This document shows positions 5,110 through 5,355 of a DNA stretch of 5,355 nucleotides, one piece after another; position 1 is the stretch's first letter; the number at the start of each line of letters is the position of its first letter. The translations under genes and the position numbers were made by a program. The DNA lies in the NCBI RefSeq assembly GCF_050175855.1, contig NZ_JBFXIO010000351.1:1-5355 (forward strand), written 5' to 3'. The stretch comes from Piscinibacter sp050175855. Lineage in GTDB: Bacteria; Pseudomonadota; Gammaproteobacteria; Burkholderiales; Burkholderiaceae_C. The notes beneath the pieces were generated by a model. The model was given only the letters and a program-made list of their open reading frames with translations. It ran no database searches and was not told the DNA's origin.

Positions 5110-5355
5110 TCGAAGAGCTCCAGGGTGTCGGCCCGCGTGGCGAGCAGCTCGTCGACCGAGCGGATGCCGCGCATCGAGCGAGTCCACCACTGAGAGAACG
5201 AGTCGCAGCGGCGCTCGACGAGGGGGAGCAGGCGCGGCGCCGGCTCGCAATCCGCCCAGCGCTCCAGCCAGGGCGCGAGGTGCGGCTCGGCGACGCTGCG
5301 CACGCGCCTGGCCGACGCCAGCGCCTCGCCGATGGCGCGCGCCTCCCCGAACCAG
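5106..5355 (-). CDS. Unrecognised protein, C-terminal 82 residues (start beyond window)
   Basis: An open frame enters from the right edge and ends with TGA at 5108-5106, overlapping the SDR start by 4 bases (ATGA). The visible 82 residues are soluble and predicted mostly helical, rich in Trp (four, including a WW pair near 56-57) and Arg, with two Cys (36 and 50) and no transmembrane stretch or motif I recognise. The last residues are RADTLELFE. The overlap and shared strand make it part of the SDR-photolyase operon, and uninterrupted coding up to the window edge supports a real gene. I do not assign a function. Confidence 0.7.
   Translation of the reverse strand, partial: WFGEARAIGEALASARRVRSVAEPHLAPWLERWADCEPAPRLLPLVERRCDSFSQWWTRSMRGIRSVDELLATRADTLELFE

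Overview
The window is a high-GC, gene-dense bacterial chromosomal segment. Base composition, codon use and the mix of protein families point to a betaproteobacterium of the order Burkholderiales; this is an inference from family resemblance, not from a marker gene. No RNA gene, mobile element, CRISPR array or long repeat is visible. The only notable non-coding stretch is the 74-base divergent intergenic region around 2051-2124.

Layout: positions 1-2050 carry a three-gene leftward operon, read in the order MBL-fold hydrolase (2050 to 1094), VOC/type I extradiol-dioxygenase-like protein (1082 to 546) and FAD-dependent aromatic-ring monooxygenase (535 to beyond position 1). An IclR-family regulator (2125-2916) is divergently transcribed. 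The intergenic region holds a good sigma-70-type promoter for the leftward operon (TTGACA, 17-base spacer, TAAAGT). Two related palindromes lie on the -10 and -35 elements, and the second also covers the regulator's start codon. This is the usual arrangement of an effector-controlled catabolic switch. By analogy with the mhp phenylpropionate pathway (IclR regulator MhpR, FAD hydroxylase MhpA, ring-cleavage dioxygenase, hydrolase), I infer an aromatic-compound degradation operon in which ring cleavage and hydrolysis are assigned to unrelated folds (VOC and MBL). The substrate is not determinable from the window.

Positions 2924-5355 carry a second leftward operon, converging on the regulator with only 7 bases between stop codons. 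It contains an unrecognised protein C-terminus (to 5106), a short-chain dehydrogenase-like protein (5109 to 4378) and a photolyase/cryptochrome-family flavoprotein (4381 to 2924). They are joined by 4-base start/stop overlaps (ATGA and GTGA), so they are probably translationally coupled. Its promoter lies outside the window.

Three of the enzymes carry visible departures from their family's canonical active sites. The MBL protein lacks the ligands of its second metal site (HYHAVR and PGRG instead of HxHxDH and PGHG). The SDR has Ile where the catalytic Tyr should be. The photolyase lacks the canonical NNxxW segment next to the flavin and ends in a QxxLF pentapeptide resembling a sliding-clamp-binding motif.
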